This document shows positions 33,946 to 46,029 of a DNA stretch of 64,000 bases, one piece after another (the first letter of the stretch is position 1; the number at the start of each line of letters is the position of its first letter). The notes beneath the pieces were generated by a model. The model saw only the letters and a list, made by a program, of their open reading frames with translations, was not told the origin of the DNA and did no database searches. This DNA is from Rhyzopertha dominica. Lineage: Eukaryota > Arthropoda > Insecta > Coleoptera > Bostrichidae. The DNA is taken from assembly GCA_025024175.1 (NCBI GenBank), contig QCXZ01000075.1, positions 4,774,001 to 4,838,000 on the forward strand, read 5' to 3'. A program made the translations under genes and the position numbers.

Positions 33946-33947
<2 letters not shown>

Positions 33948-34107
33948 ATCATTATTGGTCGTATAATATAAGGAATAGAATCGTAAATGTCATTTGATGT
34001 GAAAATATTGATTCAATTTGCAGGGATATTTAAATATTTAATCACACTTTCATTAACATTTTTAAGTTTTAAATATTTTAACAGTAAATTTAACTTCAAG
34101 TGTATAC

Positions 34108-35160
34108 ACACTCAGACAAAAGTAAAGCAACTCCTTCGACAGCATCATATAAGTAAGTCAGTATATATATCGGAATTAGTTATCGGGAAAATTATTCATA
34201 TTAAAAGGTCATAAAAATTGCTATTATAGCTGAAGTAAAATGGTTTTGAAATGTAAATAGTACAGTACCTCAAAGCCTCAAATTAAAGGATTTTTTCTTA
34301 TTTTATGGCGAAAAAATAGTTACCGACAAAATAATCTAGAAAAGGTTATTGTGGATTATTAAATTAAGATTTAATATTTTTTACAGAAATAGATATTTTA
34401 GAAGGTGAATCAATCTGTACAGAGATAAAACAAATATTGATGAACGCCTTTAACGAAAGAATGACCATGGCTACTACATCTAGGCAGTTTTTCTTACCCA
34501 AATATAGCGCATCCAGAATAATTTTACGTTACAATAAAAGAGAGCGTGTAGGAATACACCAGAATCGTGAAGACCGCAGCTTAGATGGATAAAAGAATTG
34601 AAATAGTTACCCAAAGGGATCCATGGAGGTCAAGTCCAAGAATAATTGCTGAAATACCTGGACTGAAACTTAATGTACGGGATATAGGAGCAGCAGACAT
34701 ACTGGATAAGGAATCGCTATTAAAAGAAATCGTCAGCATTTGAACTGGACGTTTAAGATTGATGAAAGTTATTATTCAGTCGCGAAAGTCGTTACAATAA
34801 ATATAATTTTTACGATATTTCGCTTAAATTACCTTACATCAACCACTGGGCATGGTCATGGTAATGCTTTGTTATGTATTTTTTTCATGGAATGGAGTAT
34901 GTCCATTGCACTTCATAGAAATAAAATATTAATCAGACGGATCTGTTAATATACAGAATCATAATAAAAAAAACGTTGGGCTCCTCTAATTTGAGTGGGA
35001 GATGCCTGTGCAATCCGTGTTTTAACAGAATAGTGATCCAAAACACACATGCCTTCTTCAAAAAGTAACCTTTAATTGACACAATTTACGACGTTTGAAA
35101 GTGTCTGCCCATCGGCACTATTCAAAACCAAATTTTATGGATGCGTGTGACTGCCAAAAA
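34108..35160 (+). pseudogene. Decayed Tc1-like transposon
   Basis: A possible end at 34108 (CACTCAGACAAAAGTAAAGC) resembles Tc1 tips. Near 34588 a frame starts MDKRIEIVTQRDPWRSSPR and continues IIAEIPGLKLNVRDI, like the N-terminal DNA-binding domain (paired-type) of Tc1 transposases. Near 35029 another frame gives QNSDPKHTC, matching the second catalytic motif FQQDNDPKHTS with Asp kept. The rest is lost through stops and deletions. The right terminal repeat was not found. Confidence 0.55.
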
Positions 35161-35164
35161 GTTA

Positions 35165-36090
35165 CAGTTAACAATGTAAAAGATTATAATAATGTGCATG
35201 AAATGCTTACAATGACATATAAGTTGATAAAGATTAATAAAGTATCCGTCTAAAAAATTTTCCAATTAGAGCATTGTACATGACCATTTTTTTTTTTAGA
35301 AAATAGAATGGTTATAGTAAGCTATCCTTAAAAGATAGATGTACGTCATCATGGACTTTTTTTGTAGGTCTGTAAAGGAGTGTATATGTTTGCGTATTAT
35401 TGTATTACAGTAATTTCAAGTTGACAGATATCGTTGTTACCTTTTTCAATTTTTTTAATATTCCAAATGCATTTAACACGACAAAACTTCCGCGTGACTA
35501 TTTATTATGATTTTAAAAGTAGTTTGTCACCAAAACATTGAATTAGGAGCCTTACCACTGTGTTTGGTGAAGCAACCCCGGGTGTGAGGATTGTGTACGC
35601 TAGTACAATTAATTAAAATTCCAAAGAGTTTCTTTAAGTTATGAGCTTTATGAGAGAAGCCCAGTTACTGTATTCACTTAAGAGAACACAGCTTGGTTGA
35701 TTGAGATTGAGAGGGACAACCAATGCTCAAAAATAGTGTGGGTGAAGTGGTGTCAGGAAATTTTAAAGAAATATCGGAATGGCAGACCCTAAGTACTATA
35801 TGACATTGTAACCAGTGGCAAAACATGGATATTTGAACCCGAATCGACAGTTTAATCCACTCAGTAGGTGTTTCTGACATACCCCAATATACCAAAGGTC
35901 AGGCAATCCAGAAGAGTTATCAAAAAATTATCAATTTTTTTTAAAAGGGTTTAATCGTAATTGTTCCTTTAAATAATCAATGCACGGTTAATGTACTATG
36001 TACACCGCTGTTCGTTTGTATAGTTTTCGAAAAATTTAATTCGCAGCTTCCACGAAGCTAAGTTAATACAGCTCAGCGGAATGAAGCAGC
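35165..36090. other. No recognised feature
   Basis: A 73-codon minus-strand frame (35674-35895) shows no domain that I know. Confidence 0.35.
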
Positions 36091-36094
36091 AGGA

Positions 36095-36200
36095 GTCACA
36101 TGTGATATTATTGGAAAACCCACCACACAGTCCCGACTTATCACCCTGTGGCTTTTTTTATATCCAAAATTAACAGTATTTGAAGTGACTCAAGAATAGT
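36095..36200 (+). pseudogene. Mariner transposase fragment (third catalytic motif, mutated)
   Basis: The plus strand reads VILLENPPHSPDLSPCGFFY and then QN, stop, QYLK, aligning with the mariner pattern LLEHPPYSPDLAPCDFFLFPKLK..LK. The last catalytic Asp is Gly here, so the copy is dead. Confidence 0.6.
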
Positions 36201-36204
36201 GGAA

Positions 36205-37640
36205 CTCTTGTTTTAGCAACATTTTGTTAGGACGAATAAGTGTTGAAAAAGAATAAAGGGATTTTTATTTATTCACTTATCATAAGTATTTCACACCGGC
36301 AAAGCAAAAACGTACCTAACAAGTTCTTTTTAAAATGGCTGATCCACTTTCATCCGATAGTGCAAGTAATAAAATTATAAGAAAACCTTGAAGATTTTAA
36401 CTAGGCAAGAAGGCAACTACATTGCCCTTGGATCTAGATCTCCACCTAGGCCTTCCAAGTTTAATGAAGCAATTCACGCGTGCCCTAATCTCTCGACACG
36501 TATTACAGGCCAGACCACTTGCCACTCGAGCCCTAATAACAACTTCCCGCTTTCCGCCTAGGTAGACCAATTAAGAACACTAATAACGCAGCACCCAGGT
36601 GGGCATGCATGCAGCCCCTGGCAATTACCCCCTCGGTGGCTCCCTCTACTTCATGAAACGTGTGATTTATCTGGCCAGTTGGACCGACAGTTTTCCACGC
36701 GGCCTGCTTTAATTACTTGCGACCGCTGCATTATCTCAATTGTATAATTGTGTGTAACGCCGGTTGTGGTGTCGGCGCGACATTTCCCATACCAAGTGCT
36801 ATTGTGTTTGGTGGAGTAGTGTGGGTTTTAGATATAATTAGGCCAAGCTAGATGTATCCCAAATGTACATCTTCGTAGTCAAGAAAGCCCCGTTGGAATA
36901 ACCGTTGTAATAGCATAACTCTCCAGTGACTTGTTAGAATGTAGCCGCCAAAGACGGCAAAACGCAAGTCTTTACTTAGATACAATATTTTTAAGGCACC
37001 ATGGCACAACCACCGCCGATGGGAACCTATAACGTAGTAGTATTTATCTATATGTTGGCTAACAGCTTGTCAAATTTCATTGCAGTCCAAGCGGTGCAAC
37101 AAGTCGAAGAAATAATGATTTATACTTGTCCAATCTACGAGTAAAAACAGCATGTAAAAATTAAGCGCAATTATAAAAGGCTACAGATCACTTATGCCAA
37201 AATAATAGCAAAGCGACCCTTAGTTATTTATAATAATAATAAGATGATTTATTTTCATAACATGAAACTGGCGAAACCCAAGATGGGCACAATTTTATGA
37301 TCTGAAAGTGTCCCCTGTATTCTTGACCACGTTACAAAGGCTTAATAGGCATATTTAATTATACTATACTGCATAAAACATACATATTATAAACGCCTTA
37401 AACATTATAAAACAATATTTTGAAATTTATATGTAGATTTTAGATTTATGTAGCACCTAAGTATTTAACTTGTACTGTACTTAAAATTTTTAAATTTTCT
37501 GTAAGCAAGAGGAGTCAGATTACCTTTAAATCGAACACAAATATGCTTAATTAATTAATTATTTGATTAAAAGAACTGCACTGTGTACAAAAAGACTAGT
37601 GGAAATGATCAGCCAACCCACTTCTGTCAACTTATGCGAG
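36205..37640. other. No recognised gene; GC-richer block at about 36,410-36,870
   Basis: The block is distinctly richer in G and C than its flanks and has several CpG sites, but I see no coding similarity. It might be a conserved noncoding segment, a promoter-like region or an old unrecognised repeat. Confidence 0.3.
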
Positions 37641-37644
37641 ACAT

Positions 37645-38475
37645 TTATTTATTTATATACAGAAGCACAAACAGCACGAACCTAAAACAGTGCTTACAAC
37701 TTGGTATAGAATAATCAACACCTAGAAACAGAAACTATTATTAATACCTATAACTAATTCCAAATTAACACCTAATTTATGATTTTAACATAATGTAAGA
37801 AGTAAACTATCAAGACACGAAATGAAAAAGAAAGAATTTATTGGTGAAATACAGAATCACTAATTATATCAACTTCAAGTGATGATGACTTAATACTTCT
37901 AAGAAGTGGGGAGTTTGCATATGCATTTTTAAAATGTACTGGGATACATAAAACAAATTATTGACGTAATATATGAAAATTAAAATATTTACATTTCCTA
38001 AACTTAGAGCAAACTCTAAAAATATATCCTATTATTTGCTTTCCTTACAATATAGGAAATATTATCACTAAATAGCATCTTTGAATCAAATACAACACCC
38101 AAACCTCTAATTGAATTAACTCTATTCAACAAGCTACATTTTATACCATAATCAAATTTTGTAATACTCTTATTCCAAGTGAAAGATATCGCGCAACATT
38201 TATCGATGTAAAAGAAAAGGCTATTACTCTGGTAGTAGGATTGGAGCCTTTAAATATCCTTCTGGAGAAGTTACCAGTTCTCTACAGAAAAAAACACAAC
38301 GAGAGATATTTAAATCATCGGCATACATTAAAAAATTGAATGTTGAAACAATTGGAGGAACTGTCATTTATACAGATACAAAGGATCTAGATATGATCCT
38401 TGAGGAACACCTGAAAATATTTCTACTTGATCAGACTAAACTCTACCAATCCTGTCAAACAAATACAATCCAATA
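37645..38475 (-). pseudogene. Decayed Jockey/R1-type LINE reverse transcriptase
   Basis: Read on the minus strand from 38475: VEIFSGVPQGSYLDPLYL (the SGVPQGS.LGPLLF motif), then FLMYADDLNISRC with the catalytic YADD intact near 38325, then CSLLNRVNSIRGLGVVFD and SKMLFSDNISYIVRKANN. These fall in different frames with stops between. The end at about 37645 has TAAATAAATAAATG, an A-rich tail that marks the 3' end. No long frame survives, which explains why it is easy to miss. Confidence 0.7.
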
Positions 38476-38479
38476 GAGA

Positions 38480-38930
38480 ATCTTTTCCAAACTTATTTGT
38501 ATTCAACTATAATTCCAAACATTTCATGGGGGAGTTCATCACTTTATGGGCCTATTTTAATATAAATAGCGCAAACAATCAATCATAAACCAGTCTAGTG
38601 TTTAGACTCGAAGACCCCTATGCAAGGGCTGATGCGTAAGCAACGATATAAGTTCCGCCAATACATAAAAAAACATTTTGCAAATAAAAATATAGCATTT
38701 GCATAATACATTCTCTTTTGAAAATGAACGTTATTTCTGCTAACAAACAGATTTAACGCAAAACACCATCTAATAAAAATATTGTTTTTCCTCGCAGTTT
38801 TGCGTGAAAAAAAATTGTAGAGATTTTTGTGAGAAACATTTCTACACACAAGCCAGCATTGCAAATTCTGCAATGATATGTATGAGGAAGGGCGTCAGCA
38901 AGTTCCATCATACATTATTTTTTTAAATTT
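38480..38930. other. No recognised feature
   Basis: A 92-codon minus-strand frame (38595-38873) shows no domain. Confidence 0.3.
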
Positions 38931-38934
38931 GACA

Positions 38935-39200
38935 AGCCACTTGTAGCTGAATATCAGCAATAAGACTATTTTTCCTTACTACGAGATTATATAGAGAATG
39001 AGAGTTTATGATGACCACACCCAGAAAATTAAGAACAACTTCTTGTACCATTTTACATATTTTTAGACCAATTCAATCGAACTTATTAACACACCTGTAT
39101 TGTCCACGGCCCCGATATTGCGATTATAATCAACAACACAAACTGGTTTCATGAACATGCTTGCTGACATTTTTTCATCAAGGAGCACACAATACAGTCA
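38935..39200 (-). pseudogene. Decayed piggyBac-type transposase, C-terminal part
   Basis: The minus strand from about 39180 reads LLDEKMSASM, then KPVCVVDYNRNIGAVDNTGV, then after a stop KYVKWYKKLFLIF. This matches the piggyBac/PGBD core: W.DKR.V.M, KP..V.DYN..MG.VD, and the KWYKK.FFHLLD helix. The Asp residues of DYN and VD are kept (VD contains the last catalytic Asp in the family). Homology probably extends to about 39,950, but stops and frame changes prevent a reliable trace. Confidence 0.6.
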
Positions 39201-39204
39201 AGTA

Positions 39205-40835
39205 TTGCTGTGATCACTTATTTTGGGCATGAATTTTCTTCTATTGTTTATGGTGTCACTGCCATTTATTTTCTTCTTATGCAGTAAAAGTGACAATGAA
39301 GGACTATTGTATCAGTTGTCCAAATATATTGCACGTATAAATACGACTTCAAAAGGGCCATAACAAATTGGTCTGATTTTTCAATTAGTTTCAATAGATC
39401 TGGTACGTACTATGAAATCAAGACAAAGTTCTTTGAATTTATTTCTTAAATAACCAACCAAATATCTCAATTATTACAAAAATAAAATGCCTTTAATATA
39501 AAATAGAACCTGTCCGTTGTCAAGATTCCTGTGTAAATGGAAAAAATGATCTGTTGTCCAGTATTCATCAAGCCTCAGTTTTTACATCTGATTATAATCA
39601 GAGTAATACCTGAAAAAGGTATAGATTTTAGCAATCATGGTGTTGGTAGAATACAGTTTTTTTTCTGCAGAAAATCATTATTGTAGGCCAGGTATTGATT
39701 ATACCAATTCTTCCGCTATGCCTTCGACGAACGAAGATGAAATTAGAAAGACCCTTTCAAACTTCAAGCTATCCTCAGGCACAAATTTGCATATGGAAAT
39801 TATATAGAGTTCTGTATTATGAAAATGGTGCAATGGGTAACTATAATCCCTGTTTAGAAACTGTCACAGGCCGCCTAAAGTTAACAAGCATTCAGTTATT
39901 TTATTTGCCTACATTTAGGGCAAGACATTAAGCACTCGTCGTAACAAAAATTGCTTCGTTTCATAAGGGTTCTAAATTACTAGCATGTCCGAAGATTCTT
40001 TTCTCTGCACTAAAACTGTTATAGCCGTACGCTGTAGTATGTATGTTATTTAATGACATTAAAGTTAGTCACGGAAAACTAAAAGTTGTAGAGTTTAAGA
40101 AAACACATATTTCTTTTTTATCATACCAGATACTTCTACGAGTGATACAAAGGTAGGTTATGTGTATATGACTCAAAAAAATACCTCTTCAAAAATTGGA
40201 TTATCTCAAACTTTCCTGCTATAATTAGAAAAGTGTTCCTGCTGAATACATTATTATTATGAATTAATAAATCTAGTTTAATGATGAAATGATGTGGTGT
40301 ACACATATAGTAGAGAGATCAAAGATTTTTTACGGTCGTCCCTATCAATAACGATGGATACGTATTTGTTTCTTCAATTCCCGTCTTTTTTAAAGCCGCT
40401 CTTGCCGCATTTCAGGCTTCATTATGCCGATACCAATATGCCGCCCGTTTACTTCAGAAGTTTAACGGACGACCCTATAGGCCGCGGAACTTTCAAAATG
40501 GGAAAAGTTGAGTCATCAGGCTCGGAAGTTGCGTATACCAAGATGGGTTGACGTCTGTCATACCGCATCTCAAAGTTACCGTTCGGGCATATTTAGCAAA
40601 TGAGTTTAGTTTCCATTTTCAAGAGCGAATCGCGTTTCATGTTGCCTTGTTCGAACGTTGAATGGGAATGAAATTAGTATATCGAGTTTTGTTACTTGCT
40701 GGGTAGGGATAATGTGACTTCCAGTACGCAGTTGGCATACAGTACAAGGGCAGGTACAGTTTGCTCAATGTTGTAAGGTTATTACAGTTGCCAAGGCAGT
40801 GATTAGAATCGGTGTGCAGCATTTATTCATGCATA
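39205..40835. other. No firm feature; possible piggyBac remainder and an unassigned 85-codon frame
   Basis: 39205-39950 may hold the rest of the piggyBac copy. The frame at 40294-40551, in slightly GC-richer DNA, has no recognised domain. Confidence 0.3.
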
Positions 40836-40837
40836 TA

Positions 40838-42283
40838 CAGGATGTTTCACGATAGATAATGACACCCTGGCGAAATTAAAAATGCAACCAAAATACATTG
40901 CAGAAGTAACATTGATAATTGTTGATGGTCTTAAAAAATATAAAACGCGAAGAGCTGTATAATTTCGTAATTTTCTTGACATAAACTTCAATGATTTGCT
41001 TTGGGTACATTCCGTATTGTAAAACAAATTTTATTTATTTTGAAAAATGTTTATTCCATCACATTAACGTAATAAATGCTCAAAATAACGCCCTCCGCTG
41101 TTTTCACACGCTTGAATTCGTGCCCAAAACGATCTTTTAACATGCATTAACATTTCTGGAGTTATGGATCTACATACATCACGTATTTTATTTTCTAAAT
41201 GTTCTACACCTTCAATTAGTGTTTGGTATATTTGCTCTTTTACCATTCCCCACAGAAAAAAATCCAAAGGAGTAAAGTCCGGGCTTCTCGGTGGCCAAGG
41301 ATTACATGAACCTGTTCATATCCATCGGTTAGGCAAAACCAAATCAAGATAATTTCGTACTATTCTATGATAATGCGCAGGTGCCCCATCTTGTTGGAAC
41401 CATAGATCTTGTCTCACTTATAAATTTACATTTTGGAGAAGTACCGGTAAAATGTTTCTTATAAAATTTAGATAAATATTGCCGTTTAAACTATCGCGAA
41501 AAACATAAGGCCCAACAATTTGATTGCCCAATATTCCGCATCACACACTCGTCGAGTGGATAGTTTGAAAATGTCCTTCTCGAATCCAACGTGGATTTTC
41601 TTGCGCATAATAATGCATGTAATGTTTGTTAACTCCACCATTATTAGAAAATCTTGCTTCATCTGAGAAGCAAATGTTGTCATAAAATCTCACATTCAAA
41701 TGTTGGTGTTCGCGAAAAAAGTTACGAAAAGCCAGTCTTTTAGGATACTCTGTATCCTTTAAGGCCCGAACCAATTGCAAGTGATACGGATGAAATTGAT
41801 TGCCTTTAATTATTCGGTGTACTGAAGACGTACTAATACAGGTTGCTCTTGAGACTACCCTTTGACTAATATGAGCACTTTCGTCAATCATTTCCAACAT
41901 CTAATTTCATTGTCAGGGCCTGTTGCTGTTCTTTCTCTTGACTTTTTCAGTGGTGGAAAGTTTATCCTTAAAGTTAATTTAAGTCTCTTGAAAATTGTAT
42001 CGGCAGGAGCTCTTCTATTTGGAAAACGTTGTCTATATAAACGGGCAGCAGCGGAAGCATTTTTCTTGCATTCACCATAAATCATATCTGTTTTTTCATC
42101 ATTTGAATTCATTTTGACTTTTAATAAATAGAGTGACAGGAACCGTAGCGCATAGCCGTCATGGATTCCCAATTTATTTTTAAAATAATACCATTATATA
42201 AAATAACCACGTTGGCTATGAGAATGTATTTTGGGTTGCATTTTTAATTTCTACAGGGTCGTTATCATTCGTTAAACATCCTG
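40838..42283 (-). mobile_element. Decayed DD41D-type mariner transposon with TIRs
   Basis: Ends CAGGATGTTTCACGATAGAT at 40838 and, inverted, CAGGATGTTTAACGAATGAT at 42283, each next to TA. The inverted repeats run about 65 bp (to TTAAAAATGCAACC and beyond). Size 1,446 bp. Confidence 0.85.
41064..42112 (-). pseudogene. DD41D-type mariner transposase, several breaks
   Basis: Starts MNSNDEKTDMIYGECKKN at 42112, continues through an N-terminal domain (RLYRQRFPNRRAPADTIFKR), a second helix-turn-helix (SQRVVSRATCISTSSVHRII), the first catalytic motif ICFSDEARF near 41660, the second motif (QQDGAPAHY) near 41375 in another frame, and LPNRWI, stop, then PPRSPDFTPLDFFLWG and the C-terminal region to 41064 (ending GGRYFEHLLR). 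At least two frame changes and in-frame stops. Close in layout to the intact copy at 25.1-26.2 kb but clearly a different family by its sequence and ends. Confidence 0.82.
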
Positions 42284-42289
42284 TATACA

Positions 42290-42815
42290 GAGTACACTAC
42301 GAGCATTCACCTCCACCTCCTACCAAAAACCTGATTGCTAGTTTAGTAGAACATAGCTGTTCGACGTTTGGACCTCCTACTAGGAGATGAATTTATAGCT
42401 TTGCCGCATTTGCAAGGTTATGAGTTCTATATCAATTAGTTCAAATCATGTCAATGGTTATTTGTTCGAAAGCAAATAAAATTGGACTCTTTGGTCAACA
42501 AGATGTTTTCTGACTGTGAGAGGGGACAGGAGAGCAAATTAACCAGTGTTTTTTGGTTTGGCATACGGAACTGCCTTTTAGGTGAAACTTGAGAGTGAAA
42601 TTTGTGTATGTACTTCTGATAACATATTTTAAGGATTCTTTCGACTTGTAGGACAGTAATTCCAAAAAAATGACCAACAAACTTTTGTGATGGTATAGGA
42701 CAATTCAAGATGAAGTTTTAAGTCGATTTATCGTCGGTTAGCGGAAATGCAGAAGAGATAAACTTGCCCGTCTTAGAATTTATGTAGATGACCAAGTGGA
42801 GAACTGGTCCTTGAT
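42290..42815. other. No recognised feature
   Basis: Frames at 42451-42708 have no domain; possibly more of the Penelope-like fragment that lies to the right on the minus strand. Confidence 0.3.
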
Positions 42816-42817
42816 CC

Positions 42818-43000
42818 TTAGAAACCCAGGAATGGCTTTATGTCACGACAACGCATAAGGAAAGTAAGGGCTGAAATCAATTCAGAATATTTGTGGCGAA
42901 GTTTGGATAATTGTTGTAAAAGTATGTAAGAATGTATGTTTTCGCGGCCAAAGTTAGATTGAGATCTTAGCCTTTTGGGGTTAGACCGCGTCTGATTTTG
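42818..43000 (-). pseudogene. Penelope-like element, N-terminal ORF fragment
   Basis: The minus strand reads FGRENIHSYILLQQLSKLRH, then KYSELISALTFLMRCRDIKP. This resembles the segment upstream of the RT core in Penelope-like elements of arthropods (a coiled region followed by FL.RCRD...P.FL). It begins just downstream of a hammerhead-like core (43007-43046). The RT core was not found further along. Recognition is by recalled pattern. Confidence 0.45.
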
Positions 43001-43006
43001 GAATAA

Positions 43007-43046
43007 GGCCGACGTTTCGCCAGCACTTGTAAGGGGCATCATCAGG
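43007..43046 (-). ncRNA. Hammerhead-ribozyme-like core
   Basis: The minus strand has CTGATGA, then T, a GCC...GGC stem II, then CGAAACGTC with a two-base-pair palindromic stem III (ACGT) and a possible GUC cleavage site. Stem I pairing is weak. Penelope-like elements are known to carry hammerheads with very short stem III that may act as dimers. Probably a degenerate or minimal form. Confidence 0.5.
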
Positions 43047-43049
43047 ACA

Positions 43050-44035
43050 GGGATATGGGTATGAGACACGTCCTAATAAGGAGAGAGAGAATGAAAGCCA
43101 TAAATAACACTGTACCAGACGCCGTAGGTGAATTGTGAAAGTGGGAATAACGGTTGGGTCAATGAGTACCAAAGATAGTATTTTACCGTTAAAAACCTTC
43201 TATTTTAGGGTGTGGGATGTAATGACACAATTAATTTTATGGCAACGTTTCAAAACCGTACCTGTTTCCGTTTCAGTCCTCAAATTTTTACATCCGTAAT
43301 TATTAAAATTACAGTTGGCACCCCATGGGTCGACGCCATCACTGATATACTAAATATATGCTGAGTGAACGTTACTATATTTTCAGGTTTTAATCCTGAA
43401 GGAAAGTTTTTAGCTGATTCAGTTACCCCTTAAAAATAAGTAATATTTGTTATTAGAAATAGCATTTTGCCTTATCCTAACAAGATACTTCAAATGCCAT
43501 TTTCATTGCTTACTTCTTATTTATGTGTTCAGAAGAGGATATCAAAAGCCCTTTACCGTATCTAGAATATTCACGCCCATCAATGTTTGATATGTTTGAC
43601 TCGACGTTATTCCAGCTGTTTCCGCTTTACAATCCCTAATACTGCTGTCTCCCTCCGAATCAACCCCTTCGCCGGTCCCAGAAGTTATAAAGATGACTTT
43701 GTTTCTAACGGCCCTCCCGTTCGCGGATCGTAACGGGCCTTTATGTGTACTTTTCAATAAAATAACATCTTTGTCGACTAACCGTAAAAAGATTACGTTC
43801 GGGAATAAAAGCTTTCGGAGCAATTCCATTTCTGCCTGCATCGGTATCAGGCCAGAAGGCGGAAAGTTCGAAAATGGATAGCCGATGGCGGAGCAAACTG
43901 GATTTGATGAGTGGAGCTCTCATTACGTTTAGTTGAATTTATTGGTTCTGGCGGTTATTTTATCACTTATGTTGTATTTTTCGTTACAGCAAGTATTATT
44001 TCCAACCCAACGTTGTTGATGATTACAGAGGGTTA
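43050..44035. other. No recognised feature
   Basis: The 43,540-43,900 block has frames on both strands and slightly higher GC content but no domain. Confidence 0.3.
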
Positions 44036-44039
44036 TATA

Positions 44040-44410
44040 TCGTGAAACGATATCCGATGAACTTGCTTGTATTAGCGGTGTACTGTAGGGGTCAGCATTT
44101 GGTCCCTTTTTATTTACCATATGGGTTCGTTTGAAGGTTTGGTCAAGTTTTGTATTATTATCGAAGTTATCATTAAGTATGATTACGTCACCACACCGAT
44201 ATATTTTTCCTTAACTGAGTTTCAAACAGAACACTACCAGGATTAACATCGACCTCAAAACGCTTTCTGAATTGTCGTGTAAGTTTTCACTGGCTCTTAA
44301 TCCGGTAAAGTCTGGAGTTCCGCTCTTCCGCCCCAGAGCAGTCCAACTTCGACTTGCTCAACACGTTAAAATCGCCTTAGATAGTGCTATACGAAATCAT
44401 ATAATTAATA
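44040..44410 (+). pseudogene. Decayed LINE reverse transcriptase fragment
   Basis: Near 44068 the plus strand reads ACISGVL, stop, GSAFGPFLF, corresponding to SGVPQGS.LGPLLF. From about 44245: NIDLKTLSELSCKFSLALNP, then VKSGVPLFRPRAVQLRL, which matches the LINE segment after the YADD motif (L..WS.KFSL.LNP.KS..LLF). The YADD region itself is lost. Jockey/R1-type by these motifs. Confidence 0.55.
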
Positions 44411-44419
44411 TTCGTGCTT

Positions 44420-45490
44420 GTACACAGTTGTTCGAAATGCTTATGTCAAACTCATTCCCAATCTATAAGGTGAAACGAGAGTAGAGGAGAGCAGATAAAT
44501 TACGCGCAAGGGATATTTGGTAGGCTCGGAACAAGAATACTACTGTCATCTAATAAACAATGTAAAAAAGGAATCTCGTATAGCAACTCTCGCTATAGCG
44601 CTCGTTGCACGTTAAAATGGCCGCCAAACAACAAAACGGGTGATTACTTATAATTTGTTGTCTCCAGCTGCTAAGGAGGTTTACGTTTATTTAAATAATG
44701 ATCTTTCATGCACAATCGTATCCAGCATCGTGATCTGCAAAATATCATGCAAAAGTCCGCAATCGCATCGGAGATGTTTGAAAGTTGTGCTTGTTTTTTT
44801 TAATATTAAAGTTACTTCGCACCACTTTGGGGTAAGGATACACTGCGCTATCAAGTGCACACAATTACCCTCAATATAGCTGGACCAGCTGCTTTCTATT
44901 CGTAGATAAAATACAAAAATACAAACGGAAGATGCCAAACAATACTTGGATTGCGACGAACTTGGGAATTGTCATGATAGAAATACAGAGAATGATTTCG
45001 ATCCAAACAATGATGCTAAATGCACCTAAGAGGAAAGCTCTGACAAAGAAACGTTAAGCATTATTTACGGTTACTCCTAACAAGAAAAAATTGGAAGCAG
45101 CTGACCGTAAAAAAATATAGCTGCTGACAAGAAAATTAGGTATGGCTGCTAGGAAAAGGGTTAAACTAACTACTTCCGACAAGCAAAATAACAAATGGGA
45201 GAAAGAAAATAATGAGAACAAAAACAAGGAAGCAATAGGAATCAAGAAAACAAGAGAGGGGAGAGAAAGAGTATTTCATTGCATTATCTAAAACGATTTG
45301 GTCCCAGGAGCACTCTCCCTTATATATTGTACATATTACACACAGTCTGGTTCAGCATATCACTTTTTTTTTATCAAAGAACCATTATTCATACAATTTC
45401 TATAATTTAGAATTAAAAATATTACTATGCCAAAATTATAAAGTTTGATTCACTTCTTATAATTTAGCAAACAAGTATAAATTATACTCA
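44420..45490. other. No recognised feature
   Basis: Frames at 44640-44938 and 45054-45245 (the latter compositionally biased) show no domain. Confidence 0.3.
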
Positions 45491-45499
45491 AATCTTGTA

Positions 45500-46020
45500 T
45501 ATTCGTTTTCTTGTTAATACTATTATTACATCAAAATCAATTTTGTGTTGAGAATTACCTAAAACATGGCCGGAAAGAGCACACCTATCACGTTTGAAAC
45601 GGATATCACTTTAATGTAAACGCAGCCTATTTTTTAATTGCTGGCAAGTTTGACCTATGTAAGAGGCTTGGCAAGATGTACAATTAATATTGTAAATTAC
45701 ATCAGTATTATTTAGTAATAGCGTCTTATATTTTGATTTTTATAGAGCGAACCTACTAACTTCGTACTCGCGCCTAAAGTCTTTATCATTTATCACAGCG
45801 TTTCTATTCTATTTTTCATTTAAACTATAAAATTTATTTTAACTTTGTTTGAATGGTTTGACTCATAATGTAAGTGTCTGCCTGTAAATGTAGGCTTTTT
45901 ATACCAATCTAATTTTATAGTGTTGTTTTTGTCTCTATAAACTATTGTATCTCAACAAGGAACCGATCTATCACTTTCATTCTCTATAGTAAACTTGATG
46001 TTTGCATCATAATCATTAAA
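45500..46020 (-). pseudogene. Penelope-like element: RT tail and GIY-YIG endonuclease, decayed
   Basis: On the minus strand from 46012: NDANIKFTIENESDRSVP, then WYKKPTFTGRHLHYESNH, parts of the Penelope RT thumb region. After a decayed gap comes VIYNINCTSCQASYIGQTCQ and LKNRLRLH (45614-45699), the GIY-YIG nuclease start with YIG intact, then CALSGHVLGNSQHKIDFD. The order RT then GIY-YIG is diagnostic of Penelope-like elements that keep the endonuclease. Stops and frame changes are present. Right and left ends are not identifiable. Confidence 0.75.
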
Positions 46021-46029
46021 CACATATTA

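Larger units (their letters stand above)
32700..33946 (+). mobile_element. 5'-truncated CR1/Jockey-type LINE with (ATT)n tail
   Basis: Begins inside the RT domain and ends, after about 250 bases of 3' UTR, in an ATT microsatellite at 33908-33945. Ending in a short tandem repeat instead of poly(A) is common in CR1-type elements. The truncated 5' end is typical of target-primed reverse transcription. No target duplication was identified. Confidence 0.75.

Noticed and set aside
43541..43923. Overlapping frames on both strands as a small gene
   Set aside because: No recognisable domain, and frames open on both strands point to composition instead of coding.
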